Shown here: piece by piece, positions 11,401-20,436 of the stretch
How the letters are laid out: every line of letters starts with the position of its first letter
Numbering within the stretch: the stretch's first letter is position 1
Position numbers and translations under genes: made by a program
Notes under the pieces: generated by a model
What the model saw: only the letters and a program-made list of their open reading frames with translations
Told to the model about the DNA's origin: nothing
The model's database searches: none
Source: Zoogloea sp. LCSB751
GTDB lineage: Bacteria > Pseudomonadota > Gammaproteobacteria > Burkholderiales > Rhodocyclaceae
Direction: 5' to 3'
Assembly (NCBI RefSeq): GCF_002028455.1
Contig: NZ_MWUM01000018.1
Coordinates: forward strand, 45,827 to 109,826
Length of the DNA: 64,000 nt

Positions 11401-14400
11401 CAGCGCCGGGCTGGCGTACAGCACCGCGCCGGCCAGGCGGGCATAGAGCTGGGCATCCGCCTCCACCGCGTTGAGCTGCTGCAATTCCACTTCGCTATGG
11501 GTCCACGCCAGGTCGAAGACGCGGTCGGCAAGATGGCGATCCCGATACTTGCCGACCAGGCACAGCGCCGCGTCGTGGCTGTCAGCCATGCCGGTGACGA
11601 TGTCGACACTGGTGGACTGCTCCGGGTCGAGGAAGAAGCGCTGGCGGATAGCGACGATAGGGTCGAGCACCGGCCCCGCGCTGCCGGACAATGGGCCGGT
11701 TTCGCTCAGAGCCAGAGGGAATGCGGTGGTCCGCGTGCGTCCAATGAAACGGGCGCGGTCGGTCTCCCACGAGACGGCATCCACCTCCACGCCATGCACG
11801 GCCATCACATGCAGCATCCACGGCGTCGCTTCTTCAGGGGAGCGCGGCCGGCGCATGCACAGGATGGCCTGCTGCTGCGGCAGGATTTCGGTCTGCACGA
11901 ACAGCTTGCTGAAGGCCGGATGAAGGGCGTCGGCTGCCGGCGGGGCAATCACTACTTCGGCGTAGCTGGTGATTTCGATCTCCCGGCGGCGGGACGAACG
12001 GTTGGTCAGGCGAACGCGGCGCAGCTCGATGTCGTCTTCCGGCGAAACAACGATCTCTGTGTAGGTTTCGATATCGCCGTCGGGTTCGACGGGATCGCAG
12101 CGCCGGAACTCCACCCGCCCTTCCGAGAGGATCGCCTCGTAATCCGTCGGCCGGTGGCAGGTCGGCTGATGGGCGGTGGACCAGAACAGTCCGCTGGCCA
12201 CGTCGCGGATGTAGCAGAACGAACCCTGGTCGTCGCACGCACCGTCCTCCCTCCAACGGGTGACAGCCAGGTCGCGCCAGCGGCTGTAGCCGCTGCCGGC
12301 GTTGTTGATCATCACCCGATAACGGCCGTTGGACAGCAGCTGGACTTCGGGTGTGGGGGTATCCGGCGTATTGAACATCCGCACCGGAGTGGCCTGCGGA
12401 ATGACCCGCGCGCGCAAGCCGGAGAGCTCGGCGGCATGGGAGAACAGGCCGGCGGCCCGCGGCACCCGCTCCTGGAGCAGCGGCATGACCGCCTGGAACA
12501 GGCGCTCCGACTCGAAGCGGCGCTGTATCGGACGATCCAAGATGAGCCAGGCCAGGGCCAGCAGGCTCATGCCCTGGTGGTGGGCCATGAAGGCCCGTAC
12601 CACCGCCCTGGCCTGCCCGCGGCGCTGGCGGGCGGGTGTGTAATCGATGGCTTCGAAGAAGCCGAACTGGCCCATGAAACCCTCTGCAGCCAGGCGCCGG
12701 AGATTGGCACAGGCGGCCACGGGCGCGACCATCAGCGCCATCACCGAAGCGTAGGGCGCGACGACCAGATCCTCGACCAGGCCGGGCTTGAGGCCCAGCC
12801 CGGGCACGCCAAAGGCGCGGTACTGGTAGATCAGCTGGGCATCGACCGTGTTGTAGGCCGATTCGGACATGCCCCAGGGCACACCGCGTTGCCGGCCGTA
12901 TTCGATCTGGCGGGCAACCGCCGCCTTGCAGGTCTGATCGAGCAGCGTGCGCTCGTAGGTCGGCATCACCAACTGCGGCATCAGGTACTCGAACATCGAC
13001 CCGCTCCACGACAGGAGCACCGGCTCGCCGCCGGCCCTGGTCAGCAGGCGCCCCAGGGCAAACCAGCTTTCCTTCGGCAAGGCCCCCTGGGCAATGCCGA
13101 CAAAACTCGCCAGCCGCGCCTCCGAGGCCAGCAGGTCGTAGCAACTGGCATCCGCGCGCCGGTTCTGCACGTTGTAGCCGATGCTCAACAGGTGCCGCGA
13201 GGCGTCGAACAGGAAGTCGTAATCCATCTGCGCCAGCGCCACGCACTGCTGCGCCAGGGCTTCGATGACGGCCATGCGTTCACTGGCGCGGGCGCTCCCT
13301 TCGGCGAGCGCGTGCTGGAGATCAATGAGCCAGGTGCGCTGGGCGGCACTGTCCGCGCCATCGAGCCGTGCTTGCAGAGACGGGCCGAGCACACGGTCGA
13401 GCGTTGCCGACGTGCGCAGGGTCGGCAGTCCGATCTCGCCGAACAGCCAGTCCGGCACGTCGTCCAGCCCTGCGGGCGGCTTCCCGAGTGCGAGCCACGG
13501 GGCCAGAAACTCGATCTCGCTTCGTACGCTCCGGAGCTGCTCAGTCAGCGCCTGCGCCCAGCGGCTCGCCTCCAGCGCGGGAGGGGTCGCGTCGCCGCTG
13601 GCGAGCCGGCTGGCGGTGTATGCCACGACAGCGTCGGCATCGGCCGTCAGTTCACCAAGAATCTCCCGTAGCGCCGGCAGCGTGCCTGGAAGCGCGGCCA
13701 CCGCCGCGTCCAGCGCCGCCCGCAACGCCGTCAGCGGGCTCTCCGCGACGGGGGCTAGCGTCTCGGAGAGTAGCGCGACGGTGTCGCCGAGGCCGTCGAA
13801 GACCTTGGGCGACACGATCCGCTCATCGGCAAGAGCGAGCTGCCCCGCCCTCAGGGTCAATAGATGGCCGGCGAGGTTGCCGCTGTCCACCGTCGACACG
13901 TACAGCGGCTGCAGGGCCTGCAGGGTCTGGGTGTCGTACCAGTTATAGAAATGGCCCCGGTAGCGCTCCAGCCCATCCAGCGTGCGTAAGGTATGGGCGG
14001 TTCGCTCGACAAGCGGGCCGCCAAGGATGTAGCCAAAGTCGTAAGCCGCCAGATTGGCCAGCAGCGCCAACCCGATGTTGGTCGGTGAAGTACGATGGGC
14101 CAGCGTGGCAACCCGATACTCCTGGTAGTTGTCAGGCGGCAACCAATTATCGGCCGGGCCGACGAAGGTATCGAAGAACGACCAGGTGCGCCGCGCCAGC
14201 CCGCGCAGGAAGCGCGTCTGCTCTGCCGTCAGCACCGCCCGGCGGACAGCCAGGGGGCGACTGATCCACCAGGCCAGCACCGGCGACGCAAACCACAACA
14301 GCAGCACCGGTCCGGCCACCCACAGCGCCGTCGGCGCCACGGCGACCAGACCGAGCGCAATCGCCACGCTCAACAGCGGGGCGCTCGACATCCGCCGGTA

Positions 14401-17271
14401 GGAGGCGATCAGGCCATTGCGGGACTGGGTTCCCAGCACCCGCTCGATCTCGCTCGACGGACACCATTCGAGCAATCTCCGGTGGCTCGCCCCCATGCGC
14501 CACAAGGTACGGGCGATGGCCTCCAGGCTGAAGGAGGCCTCGTACGGCAAGCAGGCGAATTCGAAGCCGAGTTGCGCAAGCCTACGGGACAAGGCGTTCA
14601 ACACGACCGCCAGGTGCTGTTTGAGCAGCATCTCGTCCGGCAGGCGGAGCAGGTCGACGGTGGCCGCGCACACGCTCGGCAACAGCAGGATGCCGATCAG
14701 CGACGCCGTCCATAGCAGGGATGGTTTCAGGAACAGCCAGCCCAGCACCAGCAGGAGCAGCTGTGCGCCTGGAACGAGGCTGCGCCGCAGGTTGTCCGCC
14801 AGTTTCCATTGAGACAGGAGCGACAGCGGATTGGTCTGGCGGTGGGTATCAGCCCCGTCGGGACCGTCCTTGCAGGCACAGGGCACCTTGGGCAGCAGCC
14901 AGGCGAGGAGCTGCCAGTCACCGCGAATCCAGCGATAACGCCGGCTTACATCGACGCTGTAACTGGCCGGGTGATCTTCGTAGAGCAGGCCGTCGCTCAA
15001 CAGCCCGGCCCGGGCATAGCAGCCTTCCAGCAGGTCGTGGCTGAGAATCCGGTTGTCGGGAAAGCGCCCCCCCAGCGCGCGCTCGAAGGCATCCACATCG
15101 TAAATGCCCTTACCGATGAAGGAGCCTTCGCCAAACAGGTCCTGGTACACATCGGAGATGGCACGGGTATAGGGGTCGATACCCGCCTCGGCACCGAACA
15201 GCTGGGCGTAGCGCGACCGGCATGCGCCGGGGAGGCTGATTCCCACGCGGGGTTGCAGGATGCCGTAACCGGCCACGACCCGCCCTTTATTCTCGTCGTA
15301 GACCGGCTGGTTGAGCGGGTGGGCCATGGCGCCGACGAACTGGCGGACCGCGTCCTGGGCCAACTGCGTGTCGGTGTCGAGGGTGATGACGTACTTCACG
15401 CCGGCCAGGATCGCCGTGTCGCCGACGATCGTCGCAAAGCCCTCTCCCCCGCTGCCGCGCAGCAGCGCGTTGAGGTCGGCCAGCTTGCCGCGCTTGCGCT
15501 CGCTGCCCATCCAGCTGCGCTCCTGCGGATTCCAGCGCCGCGGGCGGTGGAACAGGAAGAAGATGTCCTGCCCCTCCGCGGCATAGCTCGCATTGAGGGT
15601 CTCGATACCGGCCCGCGCCTGCGCCACCAGCGCATCGTCCGTGGGGAGCGAGGCCTGCGGCGCATCGAGGAAATCCGTGAGCAAGCCGAAATGCACGCAG
15701 CCGTCACGGTTGGCCAGGAAGCGGACCTCCAGCGCTTCGAGCAGGTTTGCGACGCCCGCCGGATTGCTCAACATCGTTGGCACCACCACCAGGCTGCGAC
15801 ATTGCGCCGGAATGCCGGTCGAGAAATCCATCCGCGGCAAGGAATGTGGCTTCACCAGCAAGGTGGCCAGCCAGTTGCTCAGTGCCACCGCAAGCTGGCT
15901 GGTGACCGGCAGCGTCAGCAGCGCGAGCGGCAACAACGCCCAGACCGGCCATTCGGCCGCCAGGGCTGCGTACAGCAACGCGGCGCTGACGATCGCTGCG
16001 ATCAGCGCGATGCCGCCCAGGTACAGCGGCAGGGCTACGCGGGATGCCGTCCGGCGCAGGCTCTCCACGGTGCCGGGGTGCGTTCCCGCCACCCGCTCAA
16101 GTTCAGACCGGCCTGCATCGATGAGGTAATAGCCGACATGGGCGGTTCTTGCGTCGCCAGCGCCTGACGCCCGGGCCAGGTCCACCGCCTTCAGGGCCAC
16201 CTCGTGCTCGGTGAGGGCGCTCTTCTTGGCGATCTCTTCGGTGGCGTGGCGATAGCGGTCGCGGGTTGCAAAGTCCATCCGTACATAGACACCGCCGGGG
16301 TCGTCGCGCAGGGTCTGCTCGACCAGGCTCAGGCTCTCGACGAAATCCCGCCAGTCCATCGCCCCCAGCACGCGCAGGCTGCCGATGCTGTTGCTGATGG
16401 AGACCTGGTCAGCGGCCTGGCGCTGGTTCTCCGCTTGCACCACGCCGGCGATGCTCAGGCCAGACTGCGCCAGGCGCTGCTCGATCCAGCTCAGAGGCAA
16501 GGCCAGTGCGGGTCCCCGTCCCTGCAGGCGGCGCGCCAACTCGGCGACAAAGGCACCGGCCATCGGCGGCTCCGAGCGGACCATGTCGGCAACGACCAGG
16601 ATCAGGTCTTTGCCATCGGTCTCAATAGCCTCGGTCATCCGGTCCGCCCAAGTGTCGGCCAGCCCCCGTTCGCCCCAGCCGGCCGCGATCCCCACGCTGA
16701 CCCGCCTGAGGTTCTCGATGACCGCCAAGCGCAGCATGATCGGAATCGCCCACAACTCGCCCAGCTTGAGCGGCGCGACACTCTGGTAGCTCGCAACGAA
16801 GCGGCCCAGGCTTTCCGCGTCCACCCGGCCATCGCCATGGGCTACGGCCTCGAGGGCGATGTCGTACACCCTTGGCCGCCCGGCCAGGGCCAGCGCGCCA
16901 TTCAGGTGCGGAAGTTCGCGGCTGTACCCCTCCGGCAGCAACCGCCGGGCCATGCGGATCTGCTCTTCGATGAGATAGAAATTGTCGAGCAGCCACTCGC
17001 CGGCCGGCGCAATGCGCCGATTATCGGCGACCGCCTCGGTGAGCAGACGACAGGCATCGAAGAGCGTGTGCTCGTTGTCTGCCAGGCGAGCCAGCAACCG
17101 GTCGGGCACGAACGGTCCACGGGCAAGGGTATGGGAGCCGGCAAGCGCTTTGCCGTGCAAGGCCATCTGGTCGGCGCTGAACAGTTCCGCCCGCAGCGGG
17201 GGTTCGTCAACTGCCGACGCGTGGGGGCCGCGCTTGCTGAAGAACAGGGCCTTCAACGGTCTGTAGCGCAT
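8422..17271 (-). CDS. ndvB: Cyclic beta-1,2-glucan synthase (NdvB/ChvB-type GT84-GH94 protein)
   Basis: About 2,949 residues, the largest gene here. It polymerises UDP-glucose into cyclic beta-1,2-glucan at the inner membrane, for osmoprotection and host interaction. Order seen: N-terminal cytoplasmic domain (1-410); membrane segments about 416-475; glycosyltransferase domain from about 485, with DTD near 632 and RRYRWIRGDWQ near 780; further membrane helices; a glycoamylase-like domain (NWLPPDNYQEYRVATLAHRT); then C-terminal GH94 phosphorylase-like domains with SGGAFGFRDQLQDVMALVHA and GSGDWNDGMN about 340 residues from the end (catalytic Asp region). The start at 17271 (MRYRPLKALFFSKRG) is chosen because the upstream in-frame residues look non-coding. 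Its ribosome binding site is weak. It is monocistronic and convergent with the lysR remnant. Confidence 0.92.
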   Translation of the reverse strand: MRYRPLKALFFSKRGPHASAVDEPPLRAELFSADQMALHGKALAGSHTLARGPFVPDRLLARLADNEHTLFDACRLLTEAVADNRRIAPAGEWLLDNFYLIEEQIRMARRLLPEGYSRELPHLNGALALAGRPRVYDIALEAVAHGDGRVDAESLGRFVASYQSVAPLKLGELWAIPIMLRLAVIENLRRVSVGIAAGWGERGLADTWADRMTEAIETDGKDLILVVADMVRSEPPMAGAFVAELARRLQGRGPALALPLSWIEQRLAQSGLSIAGVVQAENQRQAADQVSISNSIGSLRVLGAMDWRDFVESLSLVEQTLRDDPGGVYVRMDFATRDRYRHATEEIAKKSALTEHEVALKAVDLARASGAGDARTAHVGYYLIDAGRSELERVAGTHPGTVESLRRTASRVALPLYLGGIALIAAIVSAALLYAALAAEWPVWALLPLALLTLPVTSQLAVALSNWLATLLVKPHSLPRMDFSTGIPAQCRSLVVVPTMLSNPAGVANLLEALEVRFLANRDGCVHFGLLTDFLDAPQASLPTDDALVAQARAGIETLNASYAAEGQDIFFLFHRPRRWNPQERSWMGSERKRGKLADLNALLRGSGGEGFATIVGDTAILAGVKYVITLDTDTQLAQDAVRQFVGAMAHPLNQPVYDENKGRVVAGYGILQPRVGISLPGACRSRYAQLFGAEAGIDPYTRAISDVYQDLFGEGSFIGKGIYDVDAFERALGGRFPDNRILSHDLLEGCYARAGLLSDGLLYEDHPASYSVDVSRRYRWIRGDWQLLAWLLPKVPCACKDGPDGADTHRQTNPLSLLSQWKLADNLRRSLVPGAQLLLLVLGWLFLKPSLLWTASLIGILLLPSVCAATVDLLRLPDEMLLKQHLAVVLNALSRRLAQLGFEFACLPYEASFSLEAIARTLWRMGASHRRLLEWCPSSEIERVLGTQSRNGLIASYRRMSSAPLLSVAIALGLVAVAPTALWVAGPVLLLWFASPVLAWWISRPLAVRRAVLTAEQTRFLRGLARRTWSFFDTFVGPADNWLPPDNYQEYRVATLAHRTSPTNIGLALLANLAAYDFGYILGGPLVERTAHTLRTLDGLERYRGHFYNWYDTQTLQALQPLYVSTVDSGNLAGHLLTLRAGQLALADERIVSPKVFDGLGDTVALLSETLAPVAESPLTALRAALDAAVAALPGTLPALREILGELTADADAVVAYTASRLASGDATPPALEASRWAQALTEQLRSVRSEIEFLAPWLALGKPPAGLDDVPDWLFGEIGLPTLRTSATLDRVLGPSLQARLDGADSAAQRTWLIDLQHALAEGSARASERMAVIEALAQQCVALAQMDYDFLFDASRHLLSIGYNVQNRRADASCYDLLASEARLASFVGIAQGALPKESWFALGRLLTRAGGEPVLLSWSGSMFEYLMPQLVMPTYERTLLDQTCKAAVARQIEYGRQRGVPWGMSESAYNTVDAQLIYQYRAFGVPGLGLKPGLVEDLVVAPYASVMALMVAPVAACANLRRLAAEGFMGQFGFFEAIDYTPARQRRGQARAVVRAFMAHHQGMSLLALAWLILDRPIQRRFESERLFQAVMPLLQERVPRAAGLFSHAAELSGLRARVIPQATPVRMFNTPDTPTPEVQLLSNGRYRVMINNAGSGYSRWRDLAVTRWREDGACDDQGSFCYIRDVASGLFWSTAHQPTCHRPTDYEAILSEGRVEFRRCDPVEPDGDIETYTEIVVSPEDDIELRRVRLTNRSSRRREIEITSYAEVVIAPPAADALHPAFSKLFVQTEILPQQQAILCMRRPRSPEEATPWMLHVMAVHGVEVDAVSWETDRARFIGRTRTTAFPLALSETGPLSGSAGPVLDPIVAIRQRFFLDPEQSTSVDIVTGMADSHDAALCLVGKYRDRHLADRVFDLAWTHSEVELQQLNAVEADAQLYARLAGAVLYASPALRAETALLVKNRRGQSGLWGYTISGDLPIVLLQIGDAANIELVRQLVQAHAYWRLKGLAVDLVIWNEDHAGYRQRLQEQIIDLVASGSGGLGDRPGNIFVRPVEQISVEDRLLFQAVARVILSDCRGTLAEQLDHRVQAVTNMPPLVPIRPYRPEPPGRAPLAAPAEDELILANGLGGFTPDGCEYVITVHSAAPTPAPWSNVLANPHFGTLISESGGAYTWSENAHEFRLTPWHNDPLCDPSGEAIYLRDEESGRVWSPTPLPAPADAAYTIRHGFGYSVFETRVDGIHSELTVFVAVDMAVKFSLLKLNNESGRPRYLSATGYVEWVMGDLREKSAMHVITEIAPHSGALTARNAYSIDFPGRVAFFHADEAVGLSADRSEFIGRHGSLRKPSAMQRTGLSGRVGGGLDPCAAIQSGFELAAGQTREMAFRLGVAGDAEEADRLAARVQGVGEAHRALDAVHAYWRRTLGAVHIETPDPAVDVLVNGWLIYQTLACRLWARGGYYQSGGAFGFRDQLQDVMALVHAEPARVRAHLLLCASRQFVEGDVQHWWHPPMGRGVRTHCSDDALWLPLAVCRYVAVTGDAGVLDETVPFLEGRPVDPGEDSYYDQPASSVKVAGLYEHCARAILHSLRFGARGLPLIGSGDWNDGMNRVGIEGQGESVWLGFFLYTVLGQFAKLAEARGDAAFAAQCRNENLRLRDTLEEHGWDGEEGEWYRRAYFDDGTPLGSSSNAECCIDSVSQSWAVLSGAADPVRARMAMNAVDTYLVSRENGVVRLLAPPFDTSSLAPGYIRGYVPGVRENGGQYTHAAVWTAMAFAELGDAERAWSVLRLINPVNHTRSAEGVAVYKLEPYVVAADVYAAEPHVGRGGWSWHTGAAGWLYRLILESLLGLQREGTVLRLTPRLPADWSGYTIRYRYGETEFHINVSQISAVAEHEETGLFVDGIAQHDGRVQLVDDGRVHRVYLRYGRNDGKTYTSPLLLTRPHQGEPA

Positions 17272-17780
17272 GCTCGGCGCGCTCACGGCAAGACTGCGTG
17301 CGACAAGGCCCCGATTGCGAGGAGCGCCGGGCAGGTCACCCGCCCAGGCAGTAAAAGCGTGTTGTCGTACACAAGGACAGGAGACTGCGGGTAATGAAGC
17401 AGGACTGTTGGCATGGGGAACCTTCCGCCGTTCGCCATGCAACGGCTGGCGATGGACCGGAGTGCCTAGCCTTCAACCGTGCTGGCGGCAAACAGGCATG
17501 TCCTCCACGTCGTGGCCAGGCCAATCCGCAGCCCGTCGCAAACGCCAGAGAACATGGCGAAACCTCCCTTGAAGCCTAGCGCCTGGACCTGCGTGGGTCG
17601 GTGCGCTCTCGCACATAAGGAGGGTCGGCGAATGCGGGAGTCATCGCCTGTGTGTTCCAACGCACCGACCCCGCCGAGACCAGGCCCCATTCTTCAACTG
17701 CGCCTCAGAACCGTATCGGGCACAAGCACTGAACGGTCTCCGGACGCATCACATCAATGCGTAGTCATAAAGGATCAATA
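17272..17780. other. Intergenic region between ndvB and the Cys-repeat protein gene
   Basis: About 510 bp with no convincing gene on either strand. It contains divergent promoters by position and a candidate stress palindrome at 17601. The open frames here lack codon structure or a ribosome binding site. Confidence 0.5.
17601..17614. promoter_or_regulatory. Candidate copy of the stress palindrome
   Basis: GTGCGCTCTCGCAC matches GTGCGCTAGCGAAC at 11 of 14 positions. Its outer arms GTGCG/CGCAC are perfect inverted repeats. It lies 167 bp upstream of the Cys-repeat protein gene. Confidence 0.3.
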
Positions 17781-18359
17781 ATGAAAAACCTCAAACTCGC
17801 AGCCGTCGCTGCCAGCCTCTGCCTCGCCTTCAGTGCCGCAGCCATCGGCGCCCCTCTGTCAAAGGCCGAATATCAGGCCGGCAAAGAGGATGCATCGAAC
17901 AAGTACAAATCCGACAAGGCCGCCTGCAAGGCCATGAGTGGCAACGCGCAGGATATCTGCATCGAAGAAGCCAAAGGCCGGGAAAGCATCGCCAAGGCCG
18001 AACTCGAGGCAAAGTATGAGCCGTCCGCCAAGCACAGCTATGAGGTCCGCCTGGCCAAGGCCGAAGCCGCCTACGCGGTTGCCAAGGAAAAGTGCGACGA
18101 CGCTGCCGGCAATGCCAAGGACGTGTGCCGCAAGGAGGCGAAGGCTGCCTATGTAACTGCAAAGGCCGACGCCAAGGTGGCCGAGAAGACCTCGGATGCC
18201 AACTCGACCGCTTATGAAAAAGCCAGCGGCGCCCGCCAGGATGCGGCGACGGAGAAACGCGATGCCGCCTATGCCGTGGCGAAGGAAAAGTGCGATGCCC
18301 TTGCAGGCGATGCCAAGGCAAGCTGTATCAGCGCGGCCAAGACGCATTACGGGCAATAA
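17781..18359 (+). CDS. Exported protein with three twin-cysteine repeats
   Basis: A 192-residue protein of unknown function. A signal peptide (LKLAAVAASLCLAFSAAAIG, cleavage about residue 24) is followed by an Ala/Lys/Glu-rich, probably all-helical protein. Three units carry a C-X10-C pair: CKAMSGNAQDIC, CDDAAGNAKDVC and CDALAGDAKASC, each followed by a charged helix. The spacing suggests three helical hairpins, each closed by a disulphide, in the periplasm. The ATG at 17781 has AAAGGATC ahead of it; a start eight codons earlier is less likely. It lies within the stress island, just upstream of the lmo0937-like gene. Confidence 0.75.
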   Translation: MKNLKLAAVAASLCLAFSAAAIGAPLSKAEYQAGKEDASNKYKSDKAACKAMSGNAQDICIEEAKGRESIAKAELEAKYEPSAKHSYEVRLAKAEAAYAVAKEKCDDAAGNAKDVCRKEAKAAYVTAKADAKVAEKTSDANSTAYEKASGARQDAATEKRDAAYAVAKEKCDALAGDAKASCISAAKTHYGQ

Positions 18360-18495
18360 GAACACCGGCCCCCCGTGGGGGTATCCACCTGACACGGGAG
18401 GCGCAATCCAAAAGGAAAACCAGTCTGGCGCTGTTCGCCCGCGGGGAAATGGGCCGCCCGACAGATAGACCACAAGCTCAACAATGGAGGACGCC

Positions 18496-18642
18496 ATGCT
18501 CTATACCATTGCCATCGTAATGCTCATCCTGTGGCTGCTCGGCTTGGTCACCTCGACCACTCTGGGGGGCTTCATCCACATTCTGTTGGTGATCGCCATC
18601 GTCGTCGTCCTGCTTCAGGTGATCAGCGGGCGCCGCGGTTGA
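18496..18642 (+). CDS. lmo0937-family (DUF5670) small membrane protein
   Basis: A 48-residue protein with two hydrophobic helices: MLYTIAIVMLILWLLGLVT, then a TSTTLGGFIHILLVIAIV hinge and second helix, ending VISGRRG. The pattern matches the lmo0937/DUF5670 family, small stress-associated membrane proteins of unknown function. A GGAGGACGCC ribosome binding site precedes the ATG. It is convergent with the ABC transporter gene. Confidence 0.8.
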   Translation: MLYTIAIVMLILWLLGLVTSTTLGGFIHILLVIAIVVVLLQVISGRRG

Positions 18643-18672
18643 TGAGCACAGCCGCTGGCCTTGCCGTCCGGC

Positions 18673-20406
18673 TCAGGCCAGGGGATGAACCGATCTGCCG
18701 TCGCGCGCCCCATGCAGCACCCAGCATCCGGCTTCGCCGAACTCCAGTACCTGGCGGTGATATGGCCGGATCGAGGCACGATGGGCGACGCTGACAAAGG
18801 CAATCCCACTGGCGGCGAGCAGTCGGTAGAGGTGCTCCTCGTTGCTTGCATCGAGCGCACTGGTCGCCTCGTCGAGGATGACGTAACGGGGGGAAAGAAG
18901 CAGCAGGCGGGTGAAGGCGACCCGCTGCTGCTCGCCCATCGACAGCACCTTCGCCCAATCCAGTTCGCCGTCCAGGCCACCGACACGCGCCGCGAGATAC
19001 GGCAGGTTGGCCTGTGCCAGCACATCCAGCAATTCCTCGTCCGACACGGGCCGATCCTGCCGCGGGTAAAGCAGCTGGTTGCGCAAGCTGCCTAGCAGCA
19101 TATAGGGGCGCTGGGGCAGGAACAGCATGTCCCCAGCCGCCGGACGGGCGATGCGCCCCTCGCCGGCACGCCATAGTCCGGCAATGGCGCGGAGCAAGGT
19201 ACTCTTTCCACAACCGCTGCTGCCGACGATCATCAAGCTCCCCCCCGGCTCGATCGACAGGGAAAGATCGACGATCAGCGGCCTTTCCCTGTTCGGCGTC
19301 CATAGGGTCAGGCGGTCGATCACCACCCGGGAATCCTCGACGATGGCAATGCCCTCGTCCATGGGCACCCCGGCCTGGCCGTCCATGACTCCGGCGAAAC
19401 TGTCCAGGCGCTCGATTCCTGCCGCAAATTTGCTGAAGCTCTCGAAGTTGTCGACGATCACGGTGAGAGCGGCCAGGATCGCCGCGAAGGCGCCCGCAGC
19501 CTGAATCGCGTGGCCGACTTCCAACTCGCCGGAAATGACCCGGTCGGCGATGATCGCGCTGGGCAGGATGATGGTCATGAAGCTGTAGGCGTACTGGAAA
19601 ATGTTCAGGTTAAGCTGCACCCGGATGAGTCTGCTGAAATTGCTGAACACCTCGCCGAAATTCCGCTCGACCTGCTGGGCCTCCAGTTTCTCGCCGGCGT
19701 AGAAAGCAATGGCTTCCGCGTTCTCGCGGATGCGCACGAGGCTGAAGCGGAAATCCGCCTCCCGTTTGAGCTGGTAGAAGTTGAGCCCGATCAGCACCTT
19801 GCCGAAGAGCACGACAGTGATCAGCGTCCCGATGAAGGCGTAGATCACCAGGAAGAGAACCAGGCCCCGGGAGATGGACCACAGCACGCCGGCGAAGGCC
19901 GCAAGTTGCAATACGGCGCCAGCCAGCACCAGCAGGAACTGGAGTGACTTCTGGGTGAAGGTGTTGATGTCTTCGGCAATCCGCTGATCCGGATTGTCGA
20001 TACCCGAGCTGGCATCGAGCCGGAAATAGGCGCCGTTTCCCAGATAGGAACCGAGATAGGCCCGGGTCAGCCAGCGTCGCCAACGAAGGCCGAGCGTGTC
20101 CCGCACGTAATAGTAGAAGGCATAAACCGGCACGCCCAACACCAGCACCCCGAAACACCGCTCGATGGATAACCAGAACCGAGCGCCATCCTTTGCCGCC
20201 AGTGCGGAGGTGAATTCGCCGGTCTGCCCGTTGAGCAGTACCGCAAACAGAGCCTGCCCCAGCAGGAGCAGCACCAGCAGAGCCAGCAAGGCGCGGGCGC
20301 GCCCTTTCTCCTCACTGAACCAATAGGGTGCCGCAATCGCCCGGAAACGCGCCAGGAGCGCCCGGTCAAGGAGAATCGTCTGCTTTTGCAAAGCACCTCT
20401 CCGCAC
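18673..20406 (-). CDS. SbmA/YddA-type ABC transporter (fused permease and ATPase)
   Basis: 577 residues combining an ABC_membrane_2-type transmembrane domain (about 1-340; helices at ALLALLVLLLLGQALFAVLL, FGVLVLGVPVYAFYYYV and further on) with an ATPase domain. ATPase motifs: Walker A GSSGCGKST, signature LSMGEQQR, Walker B YVILDEATSALD and the H-loop SVAHR. Such half-transporters (YddA, Rv1819c, the peroxisomal ABCD group) homodimerise and move peptides, cobalamin or fatty-acid-like molecules; the substrate here cannot be told. The first codon is GTG 20406; a TTG at 20391, better placed behind GGAGAGGT, is an alternative. Confidence 0.88.
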   Translation of the reverse strand: MRRGALQKQTILLDRALLARFRAIAAPYWFSEEKGRARALLALLVLLLLGQALFAVLLNGQTGEFTSALAAKDGARFWLSIERCFGVLVLGVPVYAFYYYVRDTLGLRWRRWLTRAYLGSYLGNGAYFRLDASSGIDNPDQRIAEDINTFTQKSLQFLLVLAGAVLQLAAFAGVLWSISRGLVLFLVIYAFIGTLITVVLFGKVLIGLNFYQLKREADFRFSLVRIRENAEAIAFYAGEKLEAQQVERNFGEVFSNFSRLIRVQLNLNIFQYAYSFMTIILPSAIIADRVISGELEVGHAIQAAGAFAAILAALTVIVDNFESFSKFAAGIERLDSFAGVMDGQAGVPMDEGIAIVEDSRVVIDRLTLWTPNRERPLIVDLSLSIEPGGSLMIVGSSGCGKSTLLRAIAGLWRAGEGRIARPAAGDMLFLPQRPYMLLGSLRNQLLYPRQDRPVSDEELLDVLAQANLPYLAARVGGLDGELDWAKVLSMGEQQRVAFTRLLLLSPRYVILDEATSALDASNEEHLYRLLAASGIAFVSVAHRASIRPYHRQVLEFGEAGCWVLHGARDGRSVHPLA

Positions 20407-20436
20407 CCGACCAAACCCATGCGCCGCCTACTTCGA

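Noticed and set aside
10699..13671. Long open frame on the plus strand opposite the glucan synthase gene (about 990 codons)
   Set aside because: It is the mirror of a well-supported gene in high-GC DNA, has Arg/Gly/His-rich composition, no recognisable domain and no ribosome binding site.
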